This document shows, one piece after another, positions 1 to 7,141 of a stretch of 14,267 bases of DNA. The notes under the pieces were generated by a model. The model worked only from the letters and a program-made list of their open reading frames with translations. It was not told where the DNA came from and made no database searches. Made by a program: the position numbers and the translations under genes. Position 1 is the stretch's first letter, and each line of letters begins with the position of its first letter. This stretch comes from Bacteroidales bacterium (GTDB lineage Bacteria > Bacteroidota > Bacteroidia > Bacteroidales > VadinHA17), in contig JALOMM010000013.1 in NCBI GenBank assembly GCA_025455535.1, positions 1 through 14,267 of the forward strand, read 5' to 3'.

Positions 1-462
1 GCCAAGGCACTCAAGAATGACGATATTGTCAAGAATAACATGGGCTTCGCCGCTCTTCTTAAAGGCGATTTCAAAGCTTCTGCAGAGTATTTCAATTCAA
101 TGTCAGCTTCAACACCTGAGTCAAGGTTCGGTCTCGGCACCATAGCCATTCATGACGGCAAATACGACCAGGCAGTCAACCTGCTCGGCGAGAAGCCATC
201 CATGAACCTGGCTCTTGCCCAGCTTCTGAAGGGTGACTTCAACAAAGCAAAAGCCACAATGGATGTCGTCAAACCATGCAAATGCGGTGCTCCGTCATAC
301 CTGAAGGCTGTTATAGCTGCCCGTTCTGACAACAGGGACGGTGTGATGAACAACCTCCGTGAAGCCGTAGGATACAATGTTGCATGGAAGAATTATGCTC
401 AGACAGACCTTGAGTTTGCAAAATTCTTCACCGATGAAACATTTGTGTCAATAACAAAATAA
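1..462 (+). CDS. TPR-repeat protein, C-terminal part (5' end outside window)
   Basis: The reading frame is open from base 1 and ends at TAA 460-462, giving 153 residues; the internal ATG at 40 is unlikely to be the real start because coding sequence (AKALKNDDIVKNN) continues upstream of it. The visible part is a chain of helical hairpins with TPR-like spacing: NNMGFAALLKGDFKASAEYF, then a repeat around FGLGTIAIHDGKYDQAVNLL, then LALAQLLKGDFNKAKATM, each with the G-D/K-F/Y plus small-residue pattern of tetratricopeptide repeats. A PCKCGAPSYLKAVIAAR segment and a terminal TDLEFAKFF stretch follow; the latter pattern is common at the ends of Bacteroidales TPR proteins. TPR arrays bind other proteins, and many of these Bacteroidales proteins are cell-envelope associated, but the N-terminus is missing, so no signal peptide can be judged. 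Specific function unknown. Confidence 0.8.
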   Translation, partial: AKALKNDDIVKNNMGFAALLKGDFKASAEYFNSMSASTPESRFGLGTIAIHDGKYDQAVNLLGEKPSMNLALAQLLKGDFNKAKATMDVVKPCKCGAPSYLKAVIAARSDNRDGVMNNLREAVGYNVAWKNYAQTDLEFAKFFTDETFVSITK

Positions 463-483
463 GGGACACCAATAATAACATAG

Positions 484-515
484 ACCCCGTCAGCCATGGT
501 GCTGACGGGGTTTAT
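484..515. terminator. Hairpin terminator between convergent genes
   Basis: A perfect 11-bp stem (ACCCCGTCAGC at 484-494 pairs with GCTGACGGGGT at 501-511) has a 6-base loop and is followed on the plus strand by a T/A-rich run (TTTATTATTA). It lies 22 bases after the stop of the TPR gene and 7 bases past the stop of the minus-strand methyltransferase. It is best placed to end the plus-strand transcript and, as a symmetric stem, could also serve the minus strand, although the tract beyond it on that side is poorer in T. Confidence 0.85.
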
Positions 516-517
516 TA

Positions 518-1054
518 TTATTTGATGTTGCTAACCGTGTGAGACAGGTGCCAGAGCACTATGCCGGTGCTTACAGCAACATTGAATGAGTGCTTTGTGC
601 CATACTGCGGGATCTCTATACAGACGTCCGACATACTGACAATCTCCTCGGAAACCCCTCTGACCTCATGCCCAAAGACCAGGGCATACTTCTGCCCTTT
701 TTCAGGGGTGAATTTATCAAGTGATACTGACCCTTCAGCCTGCTCCACCGAGACGATCATGAATCCGGATTCCCTGAGGTACATCACGGCATCAGTGGTT
801 TTGTCAAAGTGTCTCCACGTTACCGATTCGGTTGCTCCGAGGGCACTCTTCTGTATCTCCCTGTGAGGCGGTGTGGCAGTTATCCCGCACAGATACAGAG
901 CCTCAACAATGAAGGCGTCAGCTGTCCGGAATATCGATCCTACGTTATTCAGGCTCCTTATGTTATCAAGAACGATGATGAACGGGGACTTTTCAGAGGC
1001 ATGAAATTCCGTGACGCTTTTCCTGTTCAGCTCCTCATTTGATAATTTCCTCAT
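518..1054 (-). CDS. SpoU/TrmH-family RNA 2'-O-methyltransferase
   Basis: A 178-residue SPOUT enzyme expected to transfer a methyl group from SAM to a ribose 2'-OH in tRNA or rRNA in the cytoplasm. All three SpoU signatures are present: motif 1 around N31-IRSLNNVGSIFR-T44 with the conserved Arg at residue 43, motif 2 around ALVFGHEVRGVSEE (residues 124-137, Gly128/Glu130), and motif 3 around IPQYGTKHSFNVAVS (residues 148-162, with Ser156 and Asn158), which forms the SAM-binding trefoil knot. The length fits a minimal SpoU catalytic domain with no N-terminal substrate-binding extension, so it resembles TrmH/TrmL-type short members. The exact target nucleotide cannot be read from the sequence. 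It is divergent from sucC (99-base gap) and convergent with the TPR gene. Confidence 0.92.
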   Translation of the reverse strand: MRKLSNEELNRKSVTEFHASEKSPFIIVLDNIRSLNNVGSIFRTADAFIVEALYLCGITATPPHREIQKSALGATESVTWRHFDKTTDAVMYLRESGFMIVSVEQAEGSVSLDKFTPEKGQKYALVFGHEVRGVSEEIVSMSDVCIEIPQYGTKHSFNVAVSTGIVLWHLSHTVSNIK

Positions 1055-1153
1055 AGAAGAAGATTTTAGCGAAAATAATTATAAAAAAGAGTAAATTACA
1101 TTCCTTAAAATAATATCGGGATCAGATGAATTCCCGCTATAAAATATCTGAAT

Positions 1154-2344
1154 ATGAATATTCACGAATACCAGGGAAAATCGATCCTGCAGGTTCATGA
1201 CGTGCCGGTGCAGGAGGGTTTTATTGCTGAGAATGCCGTTCATGCGAAGCTTGTTGCAGAAGAACTGCAGAAAAAGTTCGGCACAGAGATATTTGTAATC
1301 AAGGCACAGATCCATGCCGGCGGAAGAGGCAAAGGGGGCGGCGTCAAGATCGCCCGTTCACCGTCAGAGGCAGCGGAGGTGGCATCGCGCATGATAGGGA
1401 TGACACTTGTGACGCCACAGACAGGACCGGCCGGGAAACTGGTAAATAAGGTTCTGATAGCCCGTGATGTCTATTACAAGGGAGAATCGGACATAAGAGA
1501 GTTTTATATGAGTATCCTCCTTGACCGCAAGAGATCGGCATATGTAATAATGTATTCAACCGAAGGGGGAATGGATATCGAAGAGGTGGCCGACAAGAAG
1601 CCGGAGGCGATCTTCACAGAGGTGATTGACCCTGCCACCGGGTTACTCGATTTTCAGATCCGTACAATCGCTTTCAATCTTGGGCTTCAGGGCAAGGCCT
1701 TTAAAGAGATGCTCCCCTTTGTAAGAAAACTGTGGAACGCATACGTCGCCTCAGATGCCTCGCTCATTGAAATCAACCCGCTGCTTAAGACAAGTGATGA
1801 CAGGATACTGGCTGTTGACTGCAAGGTGACACTTGATGACAATGCACTGTTCCGTCACCCCGAGCTGGTTGCAATGAGAGACCTGAGCGAGGAGGATCCG
1901 ACGGAGGTGGAAGCAACAGACCACAGCCTCAACTATGTAAAACTTGACGGAGATGTCGGGTGTATGGTCAACGGAGCAGGGCTGGCGATGGCAACGATGG
2001 ACCTGATCCAGCTGTCAGGTGGCAAACCGGCCAACTTTCTCGATGTGGGAGGCGGAGCCAATGCAAAGACCGTTGAGGCCGGGTTCAGGATAATTCTCAA
2101 AGACCCGAATGTCAGGGCAATACTCGTAAATATCTTTGGAGGTATCGTAAGATGTGACCGCGTGGCATCAGGCATCATCGAAGCTTACAAGACGATAGGT
2201 GACATCAAAGTCCCCGTGATAGTCAGGTTACAGGGGACAAATGCCATCGAGGCGAAGGATCTCATCGATAATTCAGGTCTTAAGGTGATTGCTGCAACTA
2301 CCTTCACCGATGCGGCGGAAAAAGTCAGAATTGCATTGAGCTGA
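1154..2344 (+). CDS. sucC: Succinate-CoA ligase (ADP-forming), beta subunit
   Basis: A 396-residue protein of normal length for SucC. It forms succinyl-CoA from succinate, CoA and ATP (or the reverse, with substrate-level ATP formation) together with the alpha subunit SucD in the TCA cycle or the succinate-propionate route. The start MNIHEYQGK is the classical SucC N-terminus and fixes the start codon. An ATP-grasp domain fills roughly residues 1-235, with KAQIHAGGRGKGGGVK in the nucleotide-binding region and EINPL at 206-210 (Glu206 and Asn208 being metal ligands in the family). The C-terminal CoA-ligase domain follows, with GCMVNGAGLAMATMD, FLDVGGGA, NIFGGIVRCD and RLQGTNA. No sucD is adjacent; priA follows after 89 bases. 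No clear TAnnTTTG promoter is visible in the AT-rich 99-base upstream gap. Confidence 0.97.
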   Translation: MNIHEYQGKSILQVHDVPVQEGFIAENAVHAKLVAEELQKKFGTEIFVIKAQIHAGGRGKGGGVKIARSPSEAAEVASRMIGMTLVTPQTGPAGKLVNKVLIARDVYYKGESDIREFYMSILLDRKRSAYVIMYSTEGGMDIEEVADKKPEAIFTEVIDPATGLLDFQIRTIAFNLGLQGKAFKEMLPFVRKLWNAYVASDASLIEINPLLKTSDDRILAVDCKVTLDDNALFRHPELVAMRDLSEEDPTEVEATDHSLNYVKLDGDVGCMVNGAGLAMATMDLIQLSGGKPANFLDVGGGANAKTVEAGFRIILKDPNVRAILVNIFGGIVRCDRVASGIIEAYKTIGDIKVPVIVRLQGTNAIEAKDLIDNSGLKVIAATTFTDAAEKVRIALS

Positions 2345-2360
2345 ACCTGGCTGAACCTGG
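2341..2360 (+). repeat. Perfect 10-bp tandem duplication over the sucC stop
   Basis: CTGAACCTGG occurs twice in direct tandem, at 2341-2350 and 2351-2360. The first copy contains the sucC TGA stop (2342-2344), and a run of six T (2362-2367) follows the second copy. The repeat is direct, not inverted, so it does not make a hairpin terminator. It is probably a replication-slippage duplication in the 3' untranslated region. Confidence 0.7.
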
Positions 2361-2412
2361 CTTTTTTCTGTTTCTGATATTGCCGTCAGGGTAACCTGAG
2401 AACCTTTTATGT

Positions 2413-2420
2413 TTAATTTG
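2413..2420 (+). promoter_or_regulatory. Possible Bacteroidota -7 element for priA
   Basis: TTAATTTG followed by CAT matches the TAnnTTTG consensus at all but the second base, and the extended form TTTGCA is common in Bacteroidota promoters. It lies 13 bases before the priA GTG, which would give a very short leader. No TTTG is visible at the expected -33 position, so support is moderate. Confidence 0.35.
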
Positions 2421-2433
2421 CATCCACATTGGG

Positions 2434-4449
2434 GTGATGATAAGCTTGTATGCAGATATAATAATACCTGTTGCGGTCACCGGCAGTTACACCTACGCCA
2501 TCCCTCCCCATCTCAGGGAGGAGGTTAGCCGTGGCAGCCTGGTAACAGTCCCCTTTGGCCAGAGAAAGAGTCATACAGGCCTGGTAATAAAGCTGCACGG
2601 CGAAGCACCGTCGGGTTTCACGCCGAAGGAGATTACATCACTCATGGCTCCACCGAATGCAATTGGAGACAGGCTGACAGACTTCGTTCTCTGGATATCT
2701 GATTATTATATGGCCCAGCAGGGCGAGGTGATGAAGGCTGCAATACCCACAGCCGAAAACCTTCGTGTCAGAAGGGCATCGAAGAAAAAGGCCATTAAAG
2801 GGGGATCAGAGGCGACAGCTGCGGTTCCTCCTTACGACCTGACAACCACCCAGAGGGAGGCATATGAAAAGATCAACAGTCTCTTCGGTGATCACGAGGT
2901 GGTATTGCTTCACGGTGTAACCTCCAGCGGCAAGACCGAGATTTATATACATCTCATCAGCGAGCAGCTCAGGAAGGGGAAACAGGTCCTCTATCTTCTT
3001 CCCGAGATAGCTCTTACCAGTCAGATCATTGAACGTCTGCAGAGGCACCTGGGCGACACGATAGGTGTATATCATTCAAGGCTGACAAACGCGTCCCGCC
3101 GCGATGTATGGACCAGGGTGAACAATGGAAGCCTTGGTGTTGTGCTGGGGGTACGCTCATCGCTATTCCTCCCTTTCCGCGACCTGGGGCTGATCATTGT
3201 TGACGAGGAGCATGACCCGTCATACAAGCAGGTTGATCCTGCACCCCGTTATCAAGCCCGTGATGCCGCCATGATGCTCAGCCGCCTGCACGGAGGGGTG
3301 ACGCTTCTCGGCTCTGCGACACCCTCTGTGGAGAGCTATCACAATGCCATGACAGGCAGGTACGGGCTGGTCGAGCTCATTACCCGCTATGGCGATGTGA
3401 TGATGCCTGAAATGCTGGTGGCAGATACCCGGAACCACGGAAAGAGGAAGGGGTCTCCGGCATATTTCACTCCACGGCTGCTGGAGGCCATCAGCGACGC
3501 CCTCTCAAGGGAAGAACAGGTGATACTTTTTCAGAACCGCCGCGGGTTCTCTCCCTATATCATGTGTTCAGATTGCGGCTGGGTACAGCGGTGCACAGGG
3601 TGCTCGGTAAGCACCACTTACCACAAGGGTATTGGGAGGATGGTATGCCACTATTGCGGCAGGAGCGAACCGCTGCCGCGTGAGTGCCCTGAATGCGGCT
3701 CTGTTGTGCTCTCTGCCAGGGGATTCGGCACGGAGAAGATAGAGGAGGAGATTAAGATACTCTTCCCCACAGCCAGGGTGGCAAGGATGGACCAGGATAC
3801 AACACGCCTGAAGAATTCTTCATCCGGGATACTGTCAGACTTCGCCGCAGGAGCAACTGACATCCTCATCGGCACACAGATGATCTCTAAAGGCCTTGAC
3901 TTCGAAAGGCTTACCGTGGTTGGCATTCTTGACGCTGACAGCATGCTCTACTTCCCTGACTTCAGGGCTTTTGAACGCAGCTTCCAGCTGATGGAGCAGG
4001 TCAGCGGCAGGTCAGGTCGCCGTGCAAAGAGGGGCAGGGTGATCATCCAGACCGCTGACCCCTCACACAGTATACTCAGGCAGGTACTGAAACATGACTA
4101 TAAGGCCATGTACCGTATTCAGCTTGAGGAGCGTGAGCTGTTCGGATATCCCCCTTTCACCAGGATAATAAAGATAACATTGAAGCACCGCGACCTGCAG
4201 GAATTGAACGACTCCTCAGCGAGGCTGGCAGACAGGATGCGGAAGCGGCTGGGAAAGTATGTCCTCGGGCCTGAGTTTCCGCTCATCATGCAGGTACAGA
4301 AATGGTATATCAAGACCATTATGATCAAGCTGGGGAAAGAGCTCTCTGCCTCGAGAATAAAGGAGCTGATAAGGAAGGCAATGGATGATGAGCTTAAAAT
4401 GCAAAGAACAGGAGTTCTTCGTATCCATGCCGACGTAGACCCGCAATAG
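2434..4449 (+). CDS. priA: Primosomal protein N' (replication restart helicase PriA)
   Basis: PriA is a 3'-5' superfamily 2 helicase that binds stalled forks and reloads the replisome. The protein starts at GTG 2434 (ATG 2437 is an in-frame alternative) and has 671 residues. The N-terminal 3'-DNA-binding domain is visible (YADIIIPVAVTGSYTYAIP through DYYMAQQGEVMKAAIP, about residues 6-107). The Walker A motif GVTSSGKT is at 161-168 (Lys167) and DEEH at 257-260. The zinc-binding insert has eight cysteines in the canonical spacing (378, 381, 387, 390, 405, 408, 418, 421), followed by GTQMISKGLDF, the QVSGRSGR motif and a complete C-terminal domain. Oddity: Walker A lies about 60 residues earlier than in E. 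coli PriA, and the winged-helix domain normally between the DNA-binding domain and helicase lobe 1 seems reduced to a basic linker (RVRRASKKKAIKGG, about 111-124). Confidence 0.96.
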   Translation: MMISLYADIIIPVAVTGSYTYAIPPHLREEVSRGSLVTVPFGQRKSHTGLVIKLHGEAPSGFTPKEITSLMAPPNAIGDRLTDFVLWISDYYMAQQGEVMKAAIPTAENLRVRRASKKKAIKGGSEATAAVPPYDLTTTQREAYEKINSLFGDHEVVLLHGVTSSGKTEIYIHLISEQLRKGKQVLYLLPEIALTSQIIERLQRHLGDTIGVYHSRLTNASRRDVWTRVNNGSLGVVLGVRSSLFLPFRDLGLIIVDEEHDPSYKQVDPAPRYQARDAAMMLSRLHGGVTLLGSATPSVESYHNAMTGRYGLVELITRYGDVMMPEMLVADTRNHGKRKGSPAYFTPRLLEAISDALSREEQVILFQNRRGFSPYIMCSDCGWVQRCTGCSVSTTYHKGIGRMVCHYCGRSEPLPRECPECGSVVLSARGFGTEKIEEEIKILFPTARVARMDQDTTRLKNSSSGILSDFAAGATDILIGTQMISKGLDFERLTVVGILDADSMLYFPDFRAFERSFQLMEQVSGRSGRRAKRGRVIIQTADPSHSILRQVLKHDYKAMYRIQLEERELFGYPPFTRIIKITLKHRDLQELNDSSARLADRMRKRLGKYVLGPEFPLIMQVQKWYIKTIMIKLGKELSASRIKELIRKAMDDELKMQRTGVLRIHADVDPQ

Positions 4450-4490
4450 GAAAGGCAATCTGGTAAATAAACTATCATAAGTAAAAGATA

Positions 4491-6815
4491 ATGAAAGAGA
4501 TAACCTTATTTTGTTTCAGCAGAATATTACTGCTTGCACTCGCAGTATCAATGGTGGCAACAGGATGCAGAACAGAATCTGAGACGACTTTTGAGCCGGC
4601 AGAGCTGGCCAGTCCTCTGATGGGCACTGACTCTGAGTTTCTTCTGTCACACGGAAACACATATCCTGCCATTGCCCTCCCCTTCGGTATGAATTTCTGG
4701 ACTCCTCAGACGAGGAAGAATGGCGACGGCTGGGCTTATGCCTATGATGATCATAAGATTGTCGGAATCAAGCAGACACACCAGCCGAGCCCGTGGATCA
4801 ATGACTATGCGGCGTTCTCACTTATGCCTGTGACAGGGGGGAACAGGATCACTGAAGATGAGCGTGCGTCATGGTTCTCTCATAAGGCAGAGGTGGTAAA
4901 ACCTTATTACTACAGTGTATATCTTGCTGATCATGATGTTATTGCCGAGGTCACACCTACAGAGCGGGCCTCTCTTTTCCGCTTTACATTCCCTGCGGCT
5001 GACTCATCATCGGTTGTAATAGATGCCTTCGCCGGCGGATCAATGGTGGAGGTAATTCCGTCAGAAAGAAAGATCATCGGCTACTGCCGCAACAATCATG
5101 GCGGCGTGCCTGAGAATTTTCACAATTACTTCGTTATAATCTTCGACCGTGAGTTCGATTTCTTCTCCACCTGGGTTGACGGTGAGCTCTATCCCGGCAT
5201 CAGAGTACAGGAGGGTGGTCATGCAGGTGCCGTAATAGGGTTTCGCACTGAAAGAGGCGAGGTAGTCACAGCCAGGGTGGCATCGTCATTCATCTCGCCT
5301 GAGCAGGCGATGCTTAACCTTGAGCGTGAGACCGGCAGCCGCAGCTTTGATGAGATAAAGGAGGCGGGCCGTAACATATGGAACCGGGAGCTGGGACGCA
5401 TCAGGGTGGAGGGCGGAAGTGACGATCAGGTGCGGACATTCTATTCCACCCTGTACCGGACCCTCCTCTTCCCGAGGATGTTTCATGAGGTTGACGCCGA
5501 CGGCAAGATCATCCATTACAGCCCCTACAACGGGGAGATCCGCCCCGGAAGGCTGTTCACCGATAACGGTTTCTGGGATACTTTCAGGGCTGCAATGCCT
5601 TTAATCACCCTGATGTATCCTGAGATCAGCTCTCAGATCATGGAGGGGCTTGTCAATGCATATCTTGAGAGCGGCTGGCTCCCTGAATGGGCCAGTCCCG
5701 GCCACCGTGACTGCATGATAGGCAGTAACTCGGCGTCACTTATTGCAGATGCCTGGCTCAAGGGGATAAGAGGATATGAGATTGACACTCTCTGGAATGC
5801 CCTTGTAAAGAATACAATGGGTCATGGGCCTGTTCATTCGGTAGGCAGGTACGGAGCCCCTTATTATAATTCACTTGGTTACGTCCCCTATGATGTGGGC
5901 ATCAATGAAAACGTTGCGCGTACCCTCGAATATGCTTACGCTGACTGGTGTCTCTGGAGGCTGGGCAGTGCCATCGGCCGCCCTGAGGAGGAGATCAGCC
6001 TGTATGCTGCCCGCGCACAGAACTACCGTAATGTGTTCGACAGTGAAAGCAGCCTCATGCGTGGAAGAAATGAGGATGGCACCTTCCAGTCACCGTTCAG
6101 CCCGTACAAATGGGGTGACGCTTTCACAGAGGGGAACAGCTGGCACTATACCTGGAGCGTCTTCCAGGATATTGCCGGCCTTGCTGAGCTGATGGGAGGG
6201 CCGGAGAAGATGGCGGAGATGCTCGACTCCGTATTCATTGTGCCGCCCATATTCGATGATTCATATTACGGATTCCCTATCCATGAGATACGCGAGATGC
6301 AGATAATGAACATGGGTAACTATGCTCACGGTAACCAGCCGATACAGCATATGATATATCTCTACAACTACACTCCGGAACCGTGGAAAACACAGATGAG
6401 GGTCAGGGAGGTAATGGATAAGCTCTATAACTATGCTCCTGACGGCTATTGTGGCGATGAAGATAACGGACAGACATCGGCATGGTATGTCTTCAGTGCC
6501 CTCGGGTTTTATCCGGTCACTCCCGGCACCGGCGAGTATGTGCTTGGATCACCTCTCTTCAGAAAGGCAACAGTCACCTTTGAGGATGGGAATGTGCTGG
6601 TCATTGAGGCACCGGGAAACAGCAGCGAGAATGTATACGTCGGAGAGGTGTCATTGAATGGCAGGAGGGTGGGGGTTAACTACATCACTCATGAACAGCT
6701 GCAGAGTGGCGGAAAGCTTATGTTCGCGATGAGACCCGATCCGGATACGTTGCGCGGAACAGCAGCAGAATCGCGGCCCTACTCATTTTCTTCCCCTGCT
6801 GCCGGGAAAGACTGA
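4491..6815 (+). CDS. GH92 exo-alpha-mannosidase, lipoprotein
   Basis: A 774-residue glycoside hydrolase family 92 enzyme. The family is composed of calcium-dependent inverting exo-alpha-mannosidases that trim alpha-mannosides of N-glycans or mannans. The N-terminus is a lipoprotein signal: hydrophobic residues 12-22, then VATG and the lipidated Cys26, so it should be anchored in the periplasm or at the outer membrane. Family landmarks are THQPSPWINDYAAFSLMP near residue 100, TDNGFWDTFRAAMPLI (about 357-372), TEGNSWHYTW with Glu547 (the position of the catalytic acid in the family), GNQPIQHMIYLYN, and GYCGDEDNGQTSAW at 652-665 with Asp656 and Asp658 (the usual base pair). All key acids are intact. 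It starts 41 bases after priA with no clear promoter, so it may share that transcript. No SusC/SusD pair or other carbohydrate gene lies in the window, so it is not in an obvious utilization locus here. The exact linkage specificity cannot be told. Confidence 0.95.
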   Translation: MKEITLFCFSRILLLALAVSMVATGCRTESETTFEPAELASPLMGTDSEFLLSHGNTYPAIALPFGMNFWTPQTRKNGDGWAYAYDDHKIVGIKQTHQPSPWINDYAAFSLMPVTGGNRITEDERASWFSHKAEVVKPYYYSVYLADHDVIAEVTPTERASLFRFTFPAADSSSVVIDAFAGGSMVEVIPSERKIIGYCRNNHGGVPENFHNYFVIIFDREFDFFSTWVDGELYPGIRVQEGGHAGAVIGFRTERGEVVTARVASSFISPEQAMLNLERETGSRSFDEIKEAGRNIWNRELGRIRVEGGSDDQVRTFYSTLYRTLLFPRMFHEVDADGKIIHYSPYNGEIRPGRLFTDNGFWDTFRAAMPLITLMYPEISSQIMEGLVNAYLESGWLPEWASPGHRDCMIGSNSASLIADAWLKGIRGYEIDTLWNALVKNTMGHGPVHSVGRYGAPYYNSLGYVPYDVGINENVARTLEYAYADWCLWRLGSAIGRPEEEISLYAARAQNYRNVFDSESSLMRGRNEDGTFQSPFSPYKWGDAFTEGNSWHYTWSVFQDIAGLAELMGGPEKMAEMLDSVFIVPPIFDDSYYGFPIHEIREMQIMNMGNYAHGNQPIQHMIYLYNYTPEPWKTQMRVREVMDKLYNYAPDGYCGDEDNGQTSAWYVFSALGFYPVTPGTGEYVLGSPLFRKATVTFEDGNVLVIEAPGNSSENVYVGEVSLNGRRVGVNYITHEQLQSGGKLMFAMRPDPDTLRGTAAESRPYSFSSPAAGKD

Positions 6816-6870
6816 GAAAGACACCAGATCGCTGAGAGGGAGGCAGGACCAGGGAAGGAATCTGCATCAT

Positions 6871-6901
6871 TTTGTTTTTCTTTAACTTTGGTATAACTTT
6901 G
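6871..6901 (+). promoter_or_regulatory. Bacteroidota-type promoter (TTTG-N19-TAACTTTG)
   Basis: TTTG at 6871-6874, a 19-base spacer and TAACTTTG at 6894-6901 match the primary Bacteroidota sigma consensus (TTTG at -33, TAnnTTTG at -7) in every defined base, and the -7 is followed by CA as is common. A second overlapping TAACTTTG lies at 6883-6890, with TCTG at 6861-6864 (18-base spacing), so two staggered start sites are possible. It should drive the downstream hypD cluster. Confidence 0.75.
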
Positions 6902-6946
6902 CATTGGTATTATCATCCGTCAGGCTGACAGTATTGCATTCATACT

Positions 6947-7033
6947 ATGGGTAAAATGGAACAAGTATTTTGCTTCCCGAACCTCACCAGGAACTACAGG
7001 CGTCTGTTTGAGTGCCTGATGTTTTACAATTAA
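6947..7033 (+). CDS. Possible 28-codon leader ORF upstream of hypD
   Basis: An ATG at 6947 opens a 28-residue frame ending at TAA 7031-7033, wholly inside the predicted leader of the hypD transcript. The product would be basic and aromatic-rich (MGKMEQVFCF..., ending LFECLMFYN), with two cysteines and no recognisable family. It ends 14 bases before the 7048-7065 dyad, an arrangement that could suit a regulatory leader peptide. A chance ORF of this size is quite possible, and there is no conservation evidence. Confidence 0.2.
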   Translation: MGKMEQVFCFPNLTRNYRRLFECLMFYN

Positions 7034-7047
7034 ACTCTTCCCGGAGA

Positions 7048-7065
7048 CATAACCTGAGGGTTATG
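7048..7065. promoter_or_regulatory. Perfect 7-4-7 dyad in the hypD leader (operator or RNA hairpin)
   Basis: CATAACC at 7048-7054 and GGTTATG at 7059-7065 are exact inverted copies around TGAG. As DNA this has the size of a site for a dimeric helix-turn-helix regulator. As RNA it makes a 7-bp hairpin with a 4-base loop. No T-tract follows, so it is not a terminator. It lies 76 bases before the hypD ATG and about 150 bases downstream of the promoter; the regulator, if any, is not in the window. Confidence 0.35.
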
Positions 7066-7141
7066 AGGTGAAGCCATTGTCACCGGCCTTCATCATTCTG
7101 TCTGACCTGCAATTACATTTCACATTTATTAAGCCGAAATC

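Larger units (their letters stand above)
6816..7141 (+). other. 326-base intergenic region: promoter and long leader of the hypD cluster
   Basis: No long gene lies here. The first ~55 bases after the GH92 stop show no convincing terminator hairpin. A strong promoter follows at 6871-6901, and then roughly 240 bases of leader to the ATG at 7142. The leader holds a 28-codon ORF (6947-7033) and a perfect dyad (7048-7065), both listed separately. I compared it by eye with TPP and glycine riboswitch cores and saw no convincing match. Confidence 0.7.

Noticed and set aside
1117..1136. Inverted repeat CGGGA...TCCCG upstream of sucC
   Set aside because: Only 5 bp with a 10-base loop in AT-rich sequence; too weak to call an operator or terminator.
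1154..2344. Broken sucCD operon as sign of a rearrangement
   Set aside because: sucC and sucD are, as far as I recall, often unlinked in Bacteroidota, so the missing sucD is not in itself unusual.
6902..7141. TPP, glycine or other known riboswitch in the hypD leader
   Set aside because: The stretch around AACCTGAGGGTTATGAGG faintly recalls a TPP core, but the other conserved blocks are missing, and no glycine-riboswitch core was seen.
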